Source of the DNA: a virus
IMG/VR virus record: IMGVR_UViG_3300037091_000151
Coordinates: 1 to 35,267 of that record
Length of the DNA stretch: 35,267 nucleotides
Direction: 5' to 3' (one strand)
The notes under the pieces: model-generated
Database searches by the model: none
Told to the model about the DNA's origin: nothing
Seen by the model: only the letters and a program-made list of their open reading frames with translations
Shown here: in pieces, positions 19,078-27,150 of the stretch
Layout: each line of letters starts with the position of its first letter
Numbering within the stretch: the first letter of the stretch is position 1
Position numbers and translations under genes: made by a program

Positions 19078-20627
19078 TAATAACGGGGATTGAAGAAGAC
19101 CAAGAGCTAGCTGAATTTAAAGCAAAACTACTTGGGTCTTTTTTATTCTTTTTGGAAGTATTCTTCAAACTAAGAACTGGGCGCGACTTCTTTCTAAGCA
19201 ATCCTGTCCGTAGAGAATGTCATCAAATAACCATTGCTAGAGAACTCGTAAAAGTATTTGAATTGAAAGTACTTCGAGAATGGATGAGCTTGCCGCCTGG
19301 CCATGGGAAATCAACTTTTATTTGTTATTTTATTGCATGGGCTTTTGCTCATTACCCAGATTGTCGTTTTATATATATCACTTATAGTGCTGAATTAGCA
19401 TCTGAGCATACCTCTAATATAAAAGGAATTATGGATATGCTTGAATATAGAAAAATGTTCGGCGTTAAAATAAGTTCTGATTCTTCAGCAAAAGATAATT
19501 TTAAAACTATACAAGGAGGTGGGGTAAAAGCATTTGGTAGTTTGGGTAGTATTACTGGACAAGATGCAGGACTGCCGAATTGCGATAGATTCAGTGGTGG
19601 TGTGTTTATGGATGACATGCATAAACCTTCTGAAGTATTCTCAGATACTATCCGTCGTTCTGTAATTGATAACTATAACCAAACTATAAAACCAAGACCT
19701 CGTGGCCCTAAGGTTTGTATGATCGGAATTGGTCATGCGCTACACGAAGATGATCTGAGAAACTTTCTTGTAACTGGTCAAGACGGGTATAAATGGGAGC
19801 ATTTGAAACTAGCAGCAGAGGATAAGGCAGGGAACATATTAGCGCCAAATTTGACTACTCGAGAGATGTTGAATGCTGAGAAGAATTTTAACGAATATGT
19901 ATTCTGGTCTCAATATCAGCAAGAGCCTCAGCCAGCCGGTGGTGGTATATTTAAGACAGAATGGATTGAATTATTAGAGCAATATCCAGAAATGTTATGT
20001 ACATTTTTGACAGTCGATACTGCTGAAAGTACTAAAAACTATGCGGATTATACGGTATTTAGCTTTTGGGGATTCTATGAGATAAGGTTCAAGGATAGAA
20101 AGACAGGAGAATATGGGCTTCATTGGATTGATTGTGTAAGAGAGAGAATAGAGCCAGCAGATTTGGAAGATGAATTCTTAAACTTCTATAGAAAGTGCCT
20201 AGACTTTAAGTGTTCTCCTAATTTCACAGCTATAGAGAAAAAATCAACTGGTGTGACTCTTTCATCTATATTGAAGAAAGCGCGTGGTATGGATATAAGG
20301 AACATTGAAAGGACATCAGCAAGTGGTAGCAAAACAGCTAGATTTATTGAAATGCAGCCCTACATTGCAAAACGATTGGTATCATTACCAAAATACGGAA
20401 AACATACTACTGTTTGTATGGATGAACTTCGGAAAATAACCGCAAATAATACGCATCAGCATGATGATATGATTGATACATTGTACGACGCTTGTAAGAT
20501 AGCTTTTATAGATAAATCTCTGCAATACAGCGTTAAAAATACAGAAAAAGAAACATTATCAGAGTTTGTTAATTACAATAATAAGATAAACAAATTAAGA
20601 GGCGGCGCATGGTCAAGGACTCATTAG
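19074..20627 (+). CDS. terL: Terminase large subunit (packaging ATPase/nuclease)
   Basis: 517 aa, typical length. The ATPase domain shows Walker A SLPPGHGKST at residues ~72-81 and Walker B GGVFMDDMH near 175-183, with the catalytic acid after the hydrophobic strand. The nuclease domain has FLTVDTAESTKNYADYT near 310-325 (first metal Asp), AIEKKSTG near 385 and HDDMIDTLYDA near 461-471 (last Asp pair). It pumps DNA into the prohead through the portal and cuts it at the end of packaging. It overlaps the portal gene by 19 bp. Identity is secure. Confidence 0.95.
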   Translation: MIITGIEEDQELAEFKAKLLGSFLFFLEVFFKLRTGRDFFLSNPVRRECHQITIARELVKVFELKVLREWMSLPPGHGKSTFICYFIAWAFAHYPDCRFIYITYSAELASEHTSNIKGIMDMLEYRKMFGVKISSDSSAKDNFKTIQGGGVKAFGSLGSITGQDAGLPNCDRFSGGVFMDDMHKPSEVFSDTIRRSVIDNYNQTIKPRPRGPKVCMIGIGHALHEDDLRNFLVTGQDGYKWEHLKLAAEDKAGNILAPNLTTREMLNAEKNFNEYVFWSQYQQEPQPAGGGIFKTEWIELLEQYPEMLCTFLTVDTAESTKNYADYTVFSFWGFYEIRFKDRKTGEYGLHWIDCVRERIEPADLEDEFLNFYRKCLDFKCSPNFTAIEKKSTGVTLSSILKKARGMDIRNIERTSASGSKTARFIEMQPYIAKRLVSLPKYGKHTTVCMDELRKITANNTHQHDDMIDTLYDACKIAFIDKSLQYSVKNTEKETLSEFVNYNNKINKLRGGAWSRTH

Positions 20628-22753
20628 AAAATAAAACAGAATCTATAAAAACAAATATAAGAGACTGGCATCAATATTTTAATAATAATTTCAAACGCTT
20701 TGATTATTGGAGAAGGTTTATATTCGAGACAACATTATCTGATGAATTTATCTCTATGATGCAAGAGCTTGGAAGACCTCAGCTCGAATTTAATATTCTA
20801 GAAGCTTACATCAATAGATTGCTGGGAGAGTTTTCTAAACAAGAACCATCATTTAAAGTAAGTCAATCTGACATACCGCCATTTGCTCCAGCACAATTGA
20901 TACAAATAATCGAAGGATACATGCGATATATATTATCTGAATCTAATAGAGATAATATGCAATATCAGGTTTACAAGGATATTGTTAGTGGTGGATTTAG
21001 CTGTGTGAAGGTTTACACAGATTATGCTAATGAAATGTCGCTTGACCAAAATATATTTATCAAAAGAGTATACGATCCTACTTTGATTATATTTGACAAA
21101 TACGCGCGCGATTCTCATAAAGGTGACGGTCAATATTCTGGAGAGCTATATCCTCTTTCTCGAGAAGATTTCGAAGAAAAATGGGGAAAAGAAAAAACAT
21201 CGAAGATGAAATTTTCACGGAATATACAGCCCACTGGAAGTGGATCATTTGATTTTCAATGGTCATTTGTAAATGCTAACACACAAAGAGAAGTAGTTTT
21301 ATTGGGAGATTATTACGAAAAAGTTTACAAGAAAGAGAAACTTGTCAGGGTAAGAGATCATGGAGTAATGACGGAAAAGAAATACGAAGAATTTGCATTC
21401 AAATGGATTGAGAATGGGAATATGGGACAAATTCCTGCTGTTATTGGTAAACCGGTTACAAAAGAAATAGTACACATAGATCATTATCAGATTTGCGAGA
21501 ATGAAATTCTAGATAAAGAAGAAACTGATCTAAAATTTCTGCCACATGTTTTTGTTGATGGTAATTCTGAAATGATAAAAAATAGAAATGATGGATCATC
21601 ATATCAGTTTACAAAGCCGCTTGTTTATCATGCTGAAAGTATTCAGAAATTGAAAAACTTTGCTGGAATCAGTTTGGCAAATGAGCTTGAAAATTCTATG
21701 CAGCATAAGTTAATGGCGGCAAAAGAAGGTATACCTGCTGAATACAAAGATGCTTATATAAACTTCCAGAAACCATCTACGATCATATATAACGCATATA
21801 AAGATAATGATCCTAATGTTCCGTTACCTCCTCCCCAAACAATTCCTAGACAACCTACACCACCCGAAATCATGCAGACTTTCAGTGTTTCTGATGAGAT
21901 GACGAAAGCAATTTTAGGTAGTTATGATGCTTCTCTCGGGATACAAAATAATAGTTTGAGTGGTGTGGCTATACAGAATGGCGCAACTAATTCAAATGCG
22001 AGCAGCCAGCCGTGGAATGTGGGATATTTAAGGATGATGAATCGCGTTGCTGAAATTGTTTTACATCTAATACCAAAAATACATTCAGAAAGAGAATATC
22101 TTCCCGCAAAAATGATCGATGGTAAATCTAATAATGTTAAAATAAATTCCGACAAAAATAATTCTATGGATTTTGATCCTTTAAGTATGATTGTAAAAGT
22201 TGAAGCCGGAGTAAATTTTGAAATACAACGCCAAATAGCAATTGATAATTTAACATCACTGATGAAAGTAAGCCCTCCACTTGCTCAATTTATAAGTACA
22301 ACTCCAGAAGGTCTTACCATGCTGCTTAAGAATGTAGACATGCGTGGAATAGATGCTCTTGAAGAAGGATTAATGCAATATATTCAACAACAGCAACAAC
22401 AAATGCAACAGCAGCAACAACAGCAATCTCAAAATAGTCCTGCTGCTATTAAGATGCAGGAAATACAACAAAGAAAAGAACAATCACAAATGGATTACCA
22501 AATTGACATTGCAAAAGTTAATGTTGACGAAATGAAAGCAGATACTGATAGGATGTTAGCAGAACAAAATATAGGAATAGCAATGGATAAAAATGAGATT
22601 CTTAGAAATAAAGTTCAGGCTGAAAATACGAGAACTGCTGTAGATGCAGCAACGAAACTTGCGGGCCATCATCATACTAGAGCGATGGATTTATTGCGTC
22701 ATAATCACATTACTCAAATGAAAAAACCAAAGGAGATAAACAATGTCAGTTAG
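20609..22753 (+). CDS. Portal protein, P22-like, with polyglutamine segment
   Basis: 714 aa, close to the 725 of P22 portal and much longer than siphophage portals. It follows terL directly and begins with the usual DNA-head order. The N-terminal wing (RDWHQYFNNNFKRFDYWRRFI, then EAYINRLLGEFSKQEPSF) and the SGVAIQNGATNSNASSQPWN segment near residue 450 match P22-type portals. Residues ~591-613 are almost all Gln, followed by a long helix that should form the barrel. It makes the 12-fold ring through which DNA passes. The last codons hold the ribosome site of the next gene. Confidence 0.9.
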   Translation: MVKDSLENKTESIKTNIRDWHQYFNNNFKRFDYWRRFIFETTLSDEFISMMQELGRPQLEFNILEAYINRLLGEFSKQEPSFKVSQSDIPPFAPAQLIQIIEGYMRYILSESNRDNMQYQVYKDIVSGGFSCVKVYTDYANEMSLDQNIFIKRVYDPTLIIFDKYARDSHKGDGQYSGELYPLSREDFEEKWGKEKTSKMKFSRNIQPTGSGSFDFQWSFVNANTQREVVLLGDYYEKVYKKEKLVRVRDHGVMTEKKYEEFAFKWIENGNMGQIPAVIGKPVTKEIVHIDHYQICENEILDKEETDLKFLPHVFVDGNSEMIKNRNDGSSYQFTKPLVYHAESIQKLKNFAGISLANELENSMQHKLMAAKEGIPAEYKDAYINFQKPSTIIYNAYKDNDPNVPLPPPQTIPRQPTPPEIMQTFSVSDEMTKAILGSYDASLGIQNNSLSGVAIQNGATNSNASSQPWNVGYLRMMNRVAEIVLHLIPKIHSEREYLPAKMIDGKSNNVKINSDKNNSMDFDPLSMIVKVEAGVNFEIQRQIAIDNLTSLMKVSPPLAQFISTTPEGLTMLLKNVDMRGIDALEEGLMQYIQQQQQQMQQQQQQQSQNSPAAIKMQEIQQRKEQSQMDYQIDIAKVNVDEMKADTDRMLAEQNIGIAMDKNEILRNKVQAENTRTAVDAATKLAGHHHTRAMDLLRHNHITQMKKPKEINNVS

Positions 22754-22943
22754 GAAAAAAATCATTGAAGTACAGAATAAAATTATAGATGATTTAAAAA
22801 ATGGAAAAGGTTATATTCCTCTTAAAGCTGATCAGGTTGGTGATATGTTTGTTTTCAAAAATAAAAAAGGTATATTAAAAACAAGAATGAAACTAATTAA
22901 TGACTTTTTAAACGAAATAGATAGATGTATTAAAAATATATAG
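22743..22943 (+). CDS. Small hypothetical protein
   Basis: 66 aa, basic (RKKIIEVQNKIIDDLKNGKG, then FKNKKGILKTRMKLINDFLN). It overlaps the portal end by 11 bases and uses GGAGAT inside it. It may be a head-assembly factor. Not recognised. Confidence 0.6.
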   Translation: MSVRKKIIEVQNKIIDDLKNGKGYIPLKADQVGDMFVFKNKKGILKTRMKLINDFLNEIDRCIKNI

Positions 22944-22952
22944 GAAAATAAA

Positions 22953-23093
22953 ATGCCACTTAAAAAAGGTAAATCAAAGAAAGTTATATCTGAAAATATC
23001 AGGATTGAGATGGGGGTAGGAAAGCCTCAGAAACAAGCGGTAGCTATTGCTCTATCCAAGGCTAACTACAAAAAGAAAAAGAAAAGGAAATGA
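22953..23093 (+). CDS. 46-aa DUF6496-like basic protein
   Basis: Starts MPLKKGKSKKVISENIRI, then GKPQKQAVAIALSKA and a poly-Lys end. This matches the short phage/bacterial proteins I recall as DUF6496 (KxGxSxxxIxxNIxxE ... GxPxxQAVAIAL). Function unknown; the charge suggests DNA or RNA contact. AGGAAA lies upstream. Confidence 0.7.
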   Translation: MPLKKGKSKKVISENIRIEMGVGKPQKQAVAIALSKANYKKKKKRK

Positions 23094-23165
23094 TTAATGT
23101 TTATAAAAAGTCCAGTAAACCATAAGTGAAAAGATTGCTACTAATATATAATCTGAAAATGACAT
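23094..23165 (-). CDS. Possible 23-aa membrane peptide
   Basis: ATG at 23165 with AGGAT eight bases upstream encodes MSFSDYILVAIFSLMVYW and a short basic tail, one transmembrane helix. It lies on the strand opposite its neighbours in an otherwise gene-free gap, and its stop touches the stop of the gene before. Weak call. Confidence 0.25.
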   Translation of the reverse strand: MSFSDYILVAIFSLMVYWTFYKH

Positions 23166-23287
23166 ATTTTTATCCTGATTTATTGTAAAAGGGATGATGA
23201 TTATATTACTTGTATTACTATCGTCAACCATTTAATGCAATTATTTCAAATTCCAAGATTGATTAATTTACAAAATATTTAAAGTAT

Positions 23288-23316
23288 ATTGACATTACAT
23301 TTAATATGTATTATTT
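23288..23316 (+). promoter_or_regulatory. Possible promoter for head genes
   Basis: TTGACA, 17 bases, TATTTT, about 140 bases before the scaffold gene. It would start a transcript carrying the structured leader that follows. Confidence 0.4.
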
Positions 23317-23325
23317 TATGTTCAA

Positions 23326-23457
23326 ATAAAGTGGATAAGGCCACTTTCGTTCAACTGTAACGTAAACAGGTAAAACCATATTGGGAAGAAGTGCCGCTTT
23401 AATCTGAGCGTTAAATCAGATGACAAACCGTGATGGGGTAAAAATCGGAGGTTTTAA
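23326..23457 (+). promoter_or_regulatory. Structured leader of the scaffold-capsid genes
   Basis: The 364-base gap 23094-23457 has no rightward gene. Its second half contains AAAGTGG-ATAAGG-CCACTTT and ATCTGA-GCGTTAAA-TCAGAT hairpins. AAACC (about 23425) can pair with GGTTT (23450-23455) and so cover the GGAGGT ribosome site. It is richer in G+C than the gene-free DNA before it. No riboswitch class is recognised. Confidence 0.45.
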
Positions 23458-24180
23458 GTGACTCAAGAATCGCAAATTTTGGATACGCAAATACCTGTTG
23501 TTGAAAATATTGATACATCAACTGCCGCTCAATCTGCGGCAATGGTCAATATTCCACAAGAACAGATGGATAAAATAGTAAAAGCTGCAAAGCATTCTGC
23601 GTATGAAAAAGGGAAGAATGAAGCTTTAAGGACTGTTCAGCCGACTTCTGGTAATGGGCAAAATGTTCAATACGCGCCTGCACAACCTGATATTAGTGCA
23701 TTAGTTGCAATGGAGACTCAGAAACATATAGAGGCTCTCAAGCATCAATATGAACAAGCTCAGATTGATAATGCAGGAAAACAAGCAGCGGATACTTTTT
23801 TCTCCAAAATAGATTCTTCCAAAGAAGAACATCCCGAATTAGCAGAATTCGCGAGAAGTGGTGCTTTAGCCGGTTTTCCCAATACGGTTTTTTTGTCATT
23901 AGAATTTGAGAATACTCCTGATATTATAGCGGAGTTTAAAGCGCACCCATCAAAAATGGATCGTATCGAATCTTTGATGCAAAGAGACAGAAGTGGAGTT
24001 TTAGCAAGACAGGAAATGAAAAATATTTCAGATTCTATTAAGCTAAACAAGAACGCCAAGCAAAAGCAATCACCTTCTCAACCATTGAGCCAAATCAAAC
24101 CTTCTAACATAGGTGTAGATAATGGTTCAATGTCAAATTTTACTGTTTCTGATTTTTCAAAAATGTTCAGAAATAAGTAA
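23458..24180 (+). CDS. Scaffolding protein
   Basis: 240 aa starting with GTG at 23458, which has CGGAGGT at ideal distance. Polar and helical, without Cys, as for internal scaffolds: a Gln/Ala-rich start (AAQSAAMVNIPQEQMDKIVK), coiled-coil middle (METQKHIEALKHQYEQAQID) and a basic, Gln/Ser-rich C-terminus (LNKNAKQKQSPSQPLSQ) of the kind that binds coat subunits. It lies just before the major capsid gene. Call based on position and composition. Confidence 0.75.
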   Translation: MTQESQILDTQIPVVENIDTSTAAQSAAMVNIPQEQMDKIVKAAKHSAYEKGKNEALRTVQPTSGNGQNVQYAPAQPDISALVAMETQKHIEALKHQYEQAQIDNAGKQAADTFFSKIDSSKEEHPELAEFARSGALAGFPNTVFLSLEFENTPDIIAEFKAHPSKMDRIESLMQRDRSGVLARQEMKNISDSIKLNKNAKQKQSPSQPLSQIKPSNIGVDNGSMSNFTVSDFSKMFRNK

Positions 24181-24185
24181 TACAT

Positions 24186-24239
24186 CCAATTAAAATATTG
24201 GGTAGGGCCATTATCTCCAAATTTACTAATTCATTGGAG
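24186..24239 (+). promoter_or_regulatory. Leader hairpins of the capsid gene
   Basis: CCAAT-TAAAAT-ATTGG (24186-24201) and TCTCCAA-N13-TTGGAGA (24214-24240). The second stem contains the GGAG ribosome site of the capsid ATG at 24248, so folding would hide it. Confidence 0.6.
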
Positions 24240-24247
24240 AATTTAAA

Positions 24248-25585
24248 ATGGCATCTTTGCTACCCAGTAATATTTTAGTCAACGTACAAACTTATCAAAA
24301 AGCTGAACTAGCTTGGCTTATGAATACGTTTGTCGGTATTAAAATCGCTAACAAGAAATTTCAAAACTTTCAGGATAAAGAAGCTCAATTGGGTGACACG
24401 GTCACTTTCGATTTAGCTCCTCGTTCGTCAACGATGAATGGTCTTGTTATCGATATCCAAGCATCTGAACAGCGCTTTCAATCACTCGTATGTTCCCAAG
24501 CAACCAACAGTTCATATGGATTTAGTAATCAACAGTTATTGTTTAATGTTGAGGACTACATGGAACGTTTTGGTAAATCCAGAATTCTAGAAATTGGGAC
24601 AAAAATTGAAGCTGATATTTTAAGAAACTATGCTGGTGAAGTTCGAGTCAATAACCCACAAGACCCTCGTTTTGGTCAAGTTTTAGACCCAGCATCAGGC
24701 CCATATAGATTTTTTGGTAGTTCTACTAATGGCACTATTAATCCAATCGATAGTTCTACACAATTAGCGAGCGCTATTGCTGGATTTATGGACTTTGGTT
24801 ATAACCCAGTTAATCTCTGTGGTATTTTACCTTCGGTTAATATCCCTGCAATCATCAGCACTAATGCTAATCAATTTACACCTGCTCGAGCTAATCAAGA
24901 AGTTTATGATTGGATGCTAGGTGAGTTTGCTGACTGTGATTGGTATAGATCGAATCTTTTGCCGATTCATACATCTGGTAACGTTGGTAATGCATCCGGC
25001 ACAGGAAATCAGTTAACTCTTGTAAGTACAAATGATCCTTCCGGTGCGAATATTACACAATTAACATTTAGTGGATGGAGTGCAAGTGATCCTAACGCTA
25101 TGTTCGTTGGTGATCGCGGTCAATTTATCTTTGGTGTCGGTGGTCAACCAGATTTATATTTCCGTCAGTTCATTGGTCATGAAGTAAGTAGCCAGCCTGT
25201 TCAATTCAGAGTGACAGCAGATGCTTCATCAGATATTTCTGGAAATGTAACAGTTAGCATCTATCCAGCACTTTCTTCTACTCCGGGGATTAATCAGAAT
25301 TTAAGTACGGCATTACAACCTGGAATGATCGCTGCATTTATGCCAAACCATAAGGTCGGTGTTATTCAGTCAGGCAATCCTTTGTATCTTGCAATGCCTA
25401 GACTGCCTGATCAACCTCCATTTCCTACTGTTCAAACTACTGACCCTGAATCTGGTGCTTCTATCCGTCACTATTGGGGTACTCAATTTGGTCAGAACGT
25501 TATGGCTTATGTATATGATCAAATCTGGGGTTCAACGGTAGTAGCTGAAAATTCAATGGCGCTATTATTCCCAGTTCGCGCTTAA
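24248..25585 (+). CDS. Major capsid protein
   Basis: 445 aa, near the 430 of P22 coat. It follows the scaffold and is the first well-expressed gene of the head block, with codon use less A/T-biased than most neighbours. The N-terminus MASLLPSNILVNVQTYQKAEL and AQLGDTVTFDLAPRSS, later VFLGDRGQFIFG-like segments and a beta-rich end fit a P22-type HK97-fold coat. No catalytic motif or protease site is seen. Position, length and neighbours make the call likely. Confidence 0.82.
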   Translation: MASLLPSNILVNVQTYQKAELAWLMNTFVGIKIANKKFQNFQDKEAQLGDTVTFDLAPRSSTMNGLVIDIQASEQRFQSLVCSQATNSSYGFSNQQLLFNVEDYMERFGKSRILEIGTKIEADILRNYAGEVRVNNPQDPRFGQVLDPASGPYRFFGSSTNGTINPIDSSTQLASAIAGFMDFGYNPVNLCGILPSVNIPAIISTNANQFTPARANQEVYDWMLGEFADCDWYRSNLLPIHTSGNVGNASGTGNQLTLVSTNDPSGANITQLTFSGWSASDPNAMFVGDRGQFIFGVGGQPDLYFRQFIGHEVSSQPVQFRVTADASSDISGNVTVSIYPALSSTPGINQNLSTALQPGMIAAFMPNHKVGVIQSGNPLYLAMPRLPDQPPFPTVQTTDPESGASIRHYWGTQFGQNVMAYVYDQIWGSTVVAENSMALLFPVRA

Positions 25586-25605
25586 AATAATAAGGAGATA
25601 AAAAA

Positions 25606-26373
25606 ATGTCGTCATTATCTATACCTATCGTCAATCTTTCAGATTTATATGTTGATAATTTGCAGCTTTCTGTTGGTACTAACACGCTGTTGAATGTTGC
25701 GGCTGGTCAGGCAAGAGATTCTACAAATACATATGACATCGTATCTAATACGGTTCTTCAGTTGAATACTGCTGCTAAAGGAGCTGGTGGATTGGATACT
25801 GGAACACTGACAGCAAGTACTTTATATGCTGTATTTTTAATATTTGATCCAACATTAAATGTTCCAGTAAATGTACTTTTTTCCTTGTCAGCCAATAATC
25901 CTGTAATGCCTGCTACACGTGGAACAACTTATGGCGCATTTAGGAGAATCGGTTGGATTCTTATTGATGCTTCTAGCAATATAGCAAATTTTTATATGGC
26001 TGGTTCTGGTAAAGAAAGAATCGTTAACTATAATTTGTCTATAACCGATTCTATAGTCTTATCTGCGGGCGCAAGCACAACATTTGCACCAATTGTTGAA
26101 ATGGTTGGATTTGTTCCAACAACAGCATCTTTAGTGACATTCACTTATCAGTTTAACAATAATCTTGCTGGTGCGACTGCTGGATTTAGAGCAAGTAACT
26201 CTACTGTTACAGAACTAACTACAACGAATTTTGTTGATGGTGCATCTGCTGCAACATCTAGCGTTTCTGGTCAATTTCAATTGCCAGCAATCGCTCAGAC
26301 TGTAGATTATTATGTTCAAACTGCTTCAGATTCAATGAATGTGTATGTTTCTGGGTATGTTGATTTTCTTTAA
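25606..26373 (+). CDS. Capsid decoration or head-fibre-like protein
   Basis: 255 aa, rich in Ser, Thr, Ala and Val, all-beta in character (PIVNLSDLYVDNLQLSVG, ASTLYAVFLIFDPTLNV, TVDYYVQTASDSMNVYVSGY). It directly follows the capsid gene, with AAGGAGAT 6-7 bases before the ATG. Similar proteins next to coat genes in uncultured podophages are usually unannotated; decoration of the outer capsid is my inference. Confidence 0.6.
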   Translation: MSSLSIPIVNLSDLYVDNLQLSVGTNTLLNVAAGQARDSTNTYDIVSNTVLQLNTAAKGAGGLDTGTLTASTLYAVFLIFDPTLNVPVNVLFSLSANNPVMPATRGTTYGAFRRIGWILIDASSNIANFYMAGSGKERIVNYNLSITDSIVLSAGASTTFAPIVEMVGFVPTTASLVTFTYQFNNNLAGATAGFRASNSTVTELTTTNFVDGASAATSSVSGQFQLPAIAQTVDYYVQTASDSMNVYVSGYVDFL

Positions 26374-26386
26374 TAAATAAAATAGG

Positions 26387-26420
26387 AACTTCCTTTACTA
26401 AGGAAGTTTACTAGTAAAGG
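26387..26420 (+). promoter_or_regulatory. Two alternative hairpins before the gp4-like gene
   Basis: AACTTCCTT-TACT-AAGGAAGTT (26387-26408) competes with CCTTTACT ... AGTAAAGG (26392-26420). The second covers AAAGG of the next ribosome site and the first frees it. The first may also act as a weak terminator or RNA-processing site between head and tail genes. Confidence 0.6.
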
Positions 26421-26433
26421 ATATTTATTAAAC

Positions 26434-27150
26434 ATGGCTTATACGACAACAGAACTTGTAACAAGATCGTGGTATTTATCATCGATTGTCGCCAGAGACG
26501 AAGAAACTGTATCTGGCGATCAGTTGAATGATGGATTAACGATGTTAAATACTTTGTTGTCGTTTAAGACAGCAGATCAAAGGATGATCCCATACTATGG
26601 ATTTTATAATTTTAACGGAGTTGTTGGTCAGGAAGAATATACAATACCTGGATTAGTGCTTCCAGAATCTTTAACTTTTACCATTCCAGATGGTGGAGAT
26701 GTTAGATATTCAACGATGCAATTGGTATCTAGAGTTCAGTATTTTGGTTCACCTAGAGCAAATAAAGTTAACTCATTGCCTTTTATATACCATGTCGAAA
26801 GGGAATTGGGCGGATCAAAGTTATACATGTATTTTAGACCAGATAAAGAATATCCATTCGCTCTCTTTGGTAAATTTTCTTTAAATAGTGTTGTTTTAGG
26901 TCAAGATTTATCATTGACGCTTGATAATTTTTACATAGATTATTTGAGATATGCTTTAGCAGAATACATGTGTCAAGAATACAACATTACATTTCAGCCA
27001 CAAGCTCAAGCAAAACTTAGACAATATGAATCAACTATTTTTGACTTGAGTCCTATTGATTTTGCAACTCAAAAGATTTCTTGTTTACAAAGGCGATCTG
27101 GATTGAATTATGCGCAAATAAATATTGGTCAAGCATATACTTCTCCATGA
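26434..27150 (+). CDS. P22 gp4-like head-tail adaptor
   Basis: 238 aa. TTTELVTRSWYLSSIVARDEE, GDQLNDGLTMLNTLLSFKTA and YGFYNFNGVVGQEEYTIPGL are the conserved N-terminal blocks of P22 tail accessory factor gp4 relatives. The C-terminal FYIDYLRYALAEYMCQEYNI helix fits the same family. It binds below the portal ring and starts tail assembly, keeping DNA in the head. It overlaps the gp10-like gene by 4 bases (ATGA). Confidence 0.85.
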   Translation: MAYTTTELVTRSWYLSSIVARDEETVSGDQLNDGLTMLNTLLSFKTADQRMIPYYGFYNFNGVVGQEEYTIPGLVLPESLTFTIPDGGDVRYSTMQLVSRVQYFGSPRANKVNSLPFIYHVERELGGSKLYMYFRPDKEYPFALFGKFSLNSVVLGQDLSLTLDNFYIDYLRYALAEYMCQEYNITFQPQAQAKLRQYESTIFDLSPIDFATQKISCLQRRSGLNYAQINIGQAYTSP

